Below are positions 60,941 to 64,000 of a stretch of 64,000 bases of DNA, one piece after another; position 1 is the first letter of the stretch; each line of letters starts with the position of its first letter. The position numbers were made by a program, and so were the translations under genes. This DNA comes from Adineta ricciae. Taxonomy: Eukaryota; Rotifera; Eurotatoria; Adinetida; Adinetidae. Under the pieces are notes generated by a model, which ran no database searches, was not told the origin of the DNA, and was given only the letters and a program-made list of their open reading frames with translations. The stretch spans positions 62,001 through 126,000 of the forward strand of contig CAJNOJ010000062.1 of the NCBI GenBank assembly GCA_905250025.1, given 5' to 3'.

Positions 60941-62188
60941 TCACCTCAATGCAGGTATTAAGTTCGGTGCTCGAAATATCGTTGAATGGCCATAACCTTC
61001 TCCATGAAACGATATCATGTCAATAGTAAAGTGCAGTAATTTCCTCTTCTGTCGATGATCATCACGAGCAGCTATGCCAGCTTGTAACAACTGCTGACCA
61101 TGATTATACGGTACAGTATAGTCATCATCGGCATGCAAGATAACACAAGGACAATTGACACTTGAGAGATGTCCACGTGTTTGGAATCCGAGTTTCGTCG
61201 AAAGTAAAGCTTTTCCAGTTAAACTGGTAAACCAGGGTTGCCATTGGAATAGTAACGATAAGTAATGTGTTCGTATTGCTTGATGCATATTGATGAATGC
61301 AGCTTCGAGAACGATGCCAGCAAGTGTTTTGCTTTCATCATCAGATAGTCGTGCAGCTAATTGACACGCAACTGCTGAGCCGAGTGATTGGCCCCATAAG
61401 TAGATCTTACGTTGACCGTTTGTCATATTATGTAACCAATCGTAAACATATCGAGCATCTTGAATTAAGCCTTCTTCCGTCGGTGAACCTGTGGAGTCAC
61501 CAAAACCACGGTAATCGAACATGAAAACGTCGTATTTCAATTCTCGACGCAACTTTCCACACGTACCACGGCGATTAAATAAAGAACTAGAAGCAAATTG
61601 AATATTCAAATAAGATTTTAGAACTAAATTTGAAATCTACCGATCAAATGCATTGCCATGCAAATAGATGACCATAGGAATTGATGAGGATGTAGACGCA
61701 ATGTGTTTTTGGAAATAATCTTCATCATTCTCATAAGATTGATCACGAACTAACGGTGATCGATAATGCCTGTTCAATGTAGACATGATTGGTTTGTTTG
61801 TGAAATGCGATTAACTTACCAAACACCAATACGAATCTCAGGTTCAACATCAAGATAGAAATTAAAGACACGATCTTCGCCGAACATTTCCGGTTGAGTG
61901 AAATCATTTCCTGTTTTCACTAAATTTCACACGTAGTACAAATTGGATAATTATGCACATGTCTTTATCTTACAAAAATTCATAAAAACGATATGTTTGA
62001 TCATTGACGGGTACGCTATCAGAATGATTGCCGAAATTGCAGAACTGAGGACATAGATTATACTCAAGAAAACCAACAATTTTGTGAGAATTCGTCTATT
62101 TCACAGATAGATTATCATGACAAAAAAATCATTTCAAATGCACTTACATTGGTCGTGGCCATTGTCGCGTCGGCTCGACATCAGTCAT
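60941..62188 (-). CDS. ABHD12-like serine hydrolase, tandem copy 1
   Basis: Membrane-anchored alpha/beta hydrolase. Starts ATG at 62188 (MTDVEPTRQWPRPISAISAI); an exon starting near 62045 gives a hydrophobic segment (ISAIILIAYPSMIKHIVFMN), the single TM anchor. Core: PMVIYLHGNAFDR, KYDVFMFDYRGFGDSTGSPT, YLWGQSLGSAVACQLAARL with nucleophile Ser, VILHADDDYTVPYNHG with the acid Asp, and GYGHSTIF with catalytic His. Family knowledge: ABHD12 hydrolyses lysophosphatidylserine and monoacylglycerol on the lumenal/outer membrane face. N-terminus is shorter than vertebrate ABHD12. An acceptor (CTTTGTAG) lies six nt before the ATG, and the gene is 132 bp after copy 2. Confidence 0.88.
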
Positions 62189-62320
62189 CTCTATCTACAA
62201 AGTACATTGATTTTTTTTTCGTTTATTGATTCGTTTTCTTATAGAGAGATTTATTATTTAATTTTATTATACAAAAGCCTATATAATATATGTATCTGCA
62301 TGAAATTGGATTGTTTCTTT

Positions 62321-63805
62321 TTAAGAAACAGGTAAGCGTTTGAGAAATGCGAATTCACTGACTATTTCTTGAAATTTTGAGTAAGAATATATATGATTGT
62401 GTCCACAGTGTGCTGAACGAGGAACAGTTATGAGACGAACAGGAGGTAGATCAGACTCGCGATTAGTTTCAATGTATTTTTCGAGCTAAATATCGAGAAA
62501 GATATGTAGAAAACAAACAAGTTGGATTTGCCATTGATCTTACCGATTGAGCATGATGATATGGAATGATAGCATCATCTTCTGAATGAATAATTATAAT
62601 TGGTAACGGGAGAAACGAAATACTAGAAGAGAATTTTGCAGATAAATCAAAAGAAAACATGGAGTTAAATATTACATTTCATTATTAGGAAATTCGAGTT
62701 TGAGCTCTGCTAAAGAATCCAGTGCAGCTTTCATAAAGTACGGATTGATTTTGAATACCTAGATATAGAAATGTGATTCTTTTTGAAAAGAAACAAGTGC
62801 TGAAAGTACTCGAGTCACTGGATAAGAAATGAGTGCTTCGACTAAATTGTAAAAAGGTGCTTCAAGTACTAAACCAGCTGGTTTCTTTACAACTACAACA
62901 TTCAAAACAACCAATCAGAGAATTCTTTGTTCAAGATTTTCATACGCGTTTTGTTTTCGAAGAGATGAAACGCTGTCCATAGAGAAACGCCTGTTCCCAT
63001 AGAATGTCCCCAAATCACTATAGGATTATCAGGACAAACACGACGTATCACATTGAACACGTGCGTTACATCTGCAACAATACCACTAACAGTTGGTTTA
63101 CCCGTCGAGTCTCCGTATCCACGATAATCCATCGCAATAATATGATTACCAAAAGAACTCATTACTCGATAATGATTCGATCGATAATGTGTTGCTCTAC
63201 AAATCATATTCATTAACTTTATTTCGAAATCCAATCTTCTCCTTTCTTTACCTTGTTCCATCTTGACCATGTAAATACATAATTATAGGAAGATCCTTTG
63301 AGACTACATATCGTTGTAAATGATCAGCAAGCGTAGGCAATTCATGATGAATTTGTACTGTAGATGGTAAAGTATACCTATATAACACGCGATCTAGAGA
63401 AAGATGATCTTTTTCAAAATTTTCCTTACCAAATGCCAATCGTGACATTTGGTTCCACTTGCTCGTACACATTGACTGCATTGAGTTTGAAAGCAGTTGG
63501 ATCAGTTAGATCGATCCATGGATAATATCGAGCTAGAGAGAATCATCAGTGAAAGTCTTTCCATATTCGTGAAAACACTTACACCAAGTTTGAAAAAACA
63601 TTTTCGTTAGAATAAAATTTCCATGGGAACGAAGTAATACTGGTGCCAATACAATCAGTGTTGTAATCACGAAAATAACACACAAAAACCATCGTATTAA
63701 ACTAAAAGTTTTCAGTCAATCGTTTGTCACTTCAATCCGACAAAAAGAAATCTCTTACAGTTTTTTCAAAAAGGACAATTTTGTACAATGTCGTTCTGCA
63801 CTCAT
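62321..63805 (-). CDS. ABHD12-like serine hydrolase, tandem copy 2
   Basis: ATG at 63805 (MSAERHCTKLSFLKKL), then across an intron a TM segment (RWFLCVIFVITTLIVLAPVL). Hydrolase core: VEPNVTIGIWYTLPST-like strand region, LPIIMYLHGQDGTR, NHIIAMDYRGYGDSTGKPT, VIWGHSMGTGVSLWTAFHL (nucleophile Ser), IIIIHSEDDAIIPYHHAQ (Asp), and PRSAHCGHNHIY (His). Stop TAA at 62321 after FAFLKRLPVS. Clear paralogue of copy 1, in head-to-tail order, each with one N-terminal TM. The acceptor TTTTTCTAG lies four nt before this ATG. Confidence 0.88.
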
Positions 63806-64000
63806 CGATCTAGAAAAACAAAACAAAACGTCACTGTTAATAAACTAATTATTTTTCAAAAGATCTATCAAATAAAAATTTATGTCCTAAACATTGCTGT
63901 TCTAAGTTTTGGTAAAAAATGCCAACTGAGATTCATATTGTTTTGAGTATAAAATTCGGAATATCGAAAGTCGAGTCATCACAAATGACAATATCAAAAA
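63806..64000. other. 5' flank of ABHD12-like copy 2
   Basis: Presumed promoter/5' UTR. No other gene visible before the window edge. Confidence 0.4.

Noticed and set aside
1..64000. CRISPR arrays, bacterial operons, prophage, tRNA or rRNA genes
   Set aside because: No regular direct-repeat arrays, no Shine-Dalgarno-linked gene strings and no cloverleaf with a good GTTCRANNC T-arm found by eye; genes are animal and intron-bearing.
1..64000. Recent horizontally acquired genes
   Set aside because: All recognised genes have animal architectures; the intronless ones (ankyrin-ART, EF-hand pair, CP2) belong to families also known in animals, so intron lack alone is not enough.

Overview
The window reads as nuclear DNA of a small invertebrate, most likely a bdelloid rotifer. 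It is AT-rich, carries about 20 metazoan-type protein genes, and most genes are cut by very short GT-AG introns (often 45-70 bp, typically ending TTTAG). The gene set is animal: DLG-type MAGUK, nicotinic receptor subunit, DEG/ENaC channel, TRAF, prohormone convertase, CP2/LSF factor. The rotifer assignment rests on intron style, gene density, splice-acceptor motifs just upstream of many start codons (bdelloids are known to trans-splice a leader RNA), and an arginine-type ADP-ribosyltransferase, a family known to be abundant in bdelloids. It is an inference. I recognised no transposon, rRNA, tRNA or CRISPR array.

Layout: 0.3-16 kb is all minus strand: bHLH-PAS factor, catalase, pancreatic-type lipase, furin/PC-like convertase, and CWF19L2 spliceosome factor, the last two only 29 bp apart. 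17.5-27.4 kb is plus strand: DLG scaffold (L27-PDZ x3-SH3-GK), mitochondrial isobutyryl-CoA dehydrogenase, and a nicotinic acetylcholine receptor alpha-type subunit. 27.7-35.3 kb is minus strand: ankyrin-ADP-ribosyltransferase, ACE-like M2 peptidase, and a large EF-hand/coiled-coil Rab GTPase (RASEF/CRACR2A type). 36-41 kb has an unrecognised two-TM protein and an unrecognised Tyr/Arg-rich protein, with two weak small ORFs between. 41.5-49.5 kb has a DEG/ENaC channel, a TRAF adaptor and a tandem pair of EF-hand proteins. 50-51.7 kb is microsatellite- and pyrimidine-rich and leads into a CENP-B/Tigger-type DNA-binding protein with no transposase domain. 54.5-63.8 kb has an MFSD14-type transporter, an intronless CP2/LSF transcription factor, and two tandem ABHD12-like hydrolases.

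There is no single pathway. Several genes share a theme of excitable-cell and secretory biology: receptor, scaffold, Na+ channel, convertase, ACE, Ca2+ sensors. The most notable observations are (i) a probable two-gene operon with a splice acceptor abutting the downstream ATG, and similar acceptors at eight other genes; (ii) a probably N-myristoylated ankyrin-ADP-ribosyltransferase fusion; (iii) an ACE homologue with intact zinc ligands, a rewritten WAQ-region motif, and an in-frame stop that can only be avoided by splicing out a 69-nt segment; (iv) a probable domesticated transposase DNA-binding protein. Exon boundaries were read by eye from GT/AG sites and frame continuity, so gene spans are firmer than individual splice sites.
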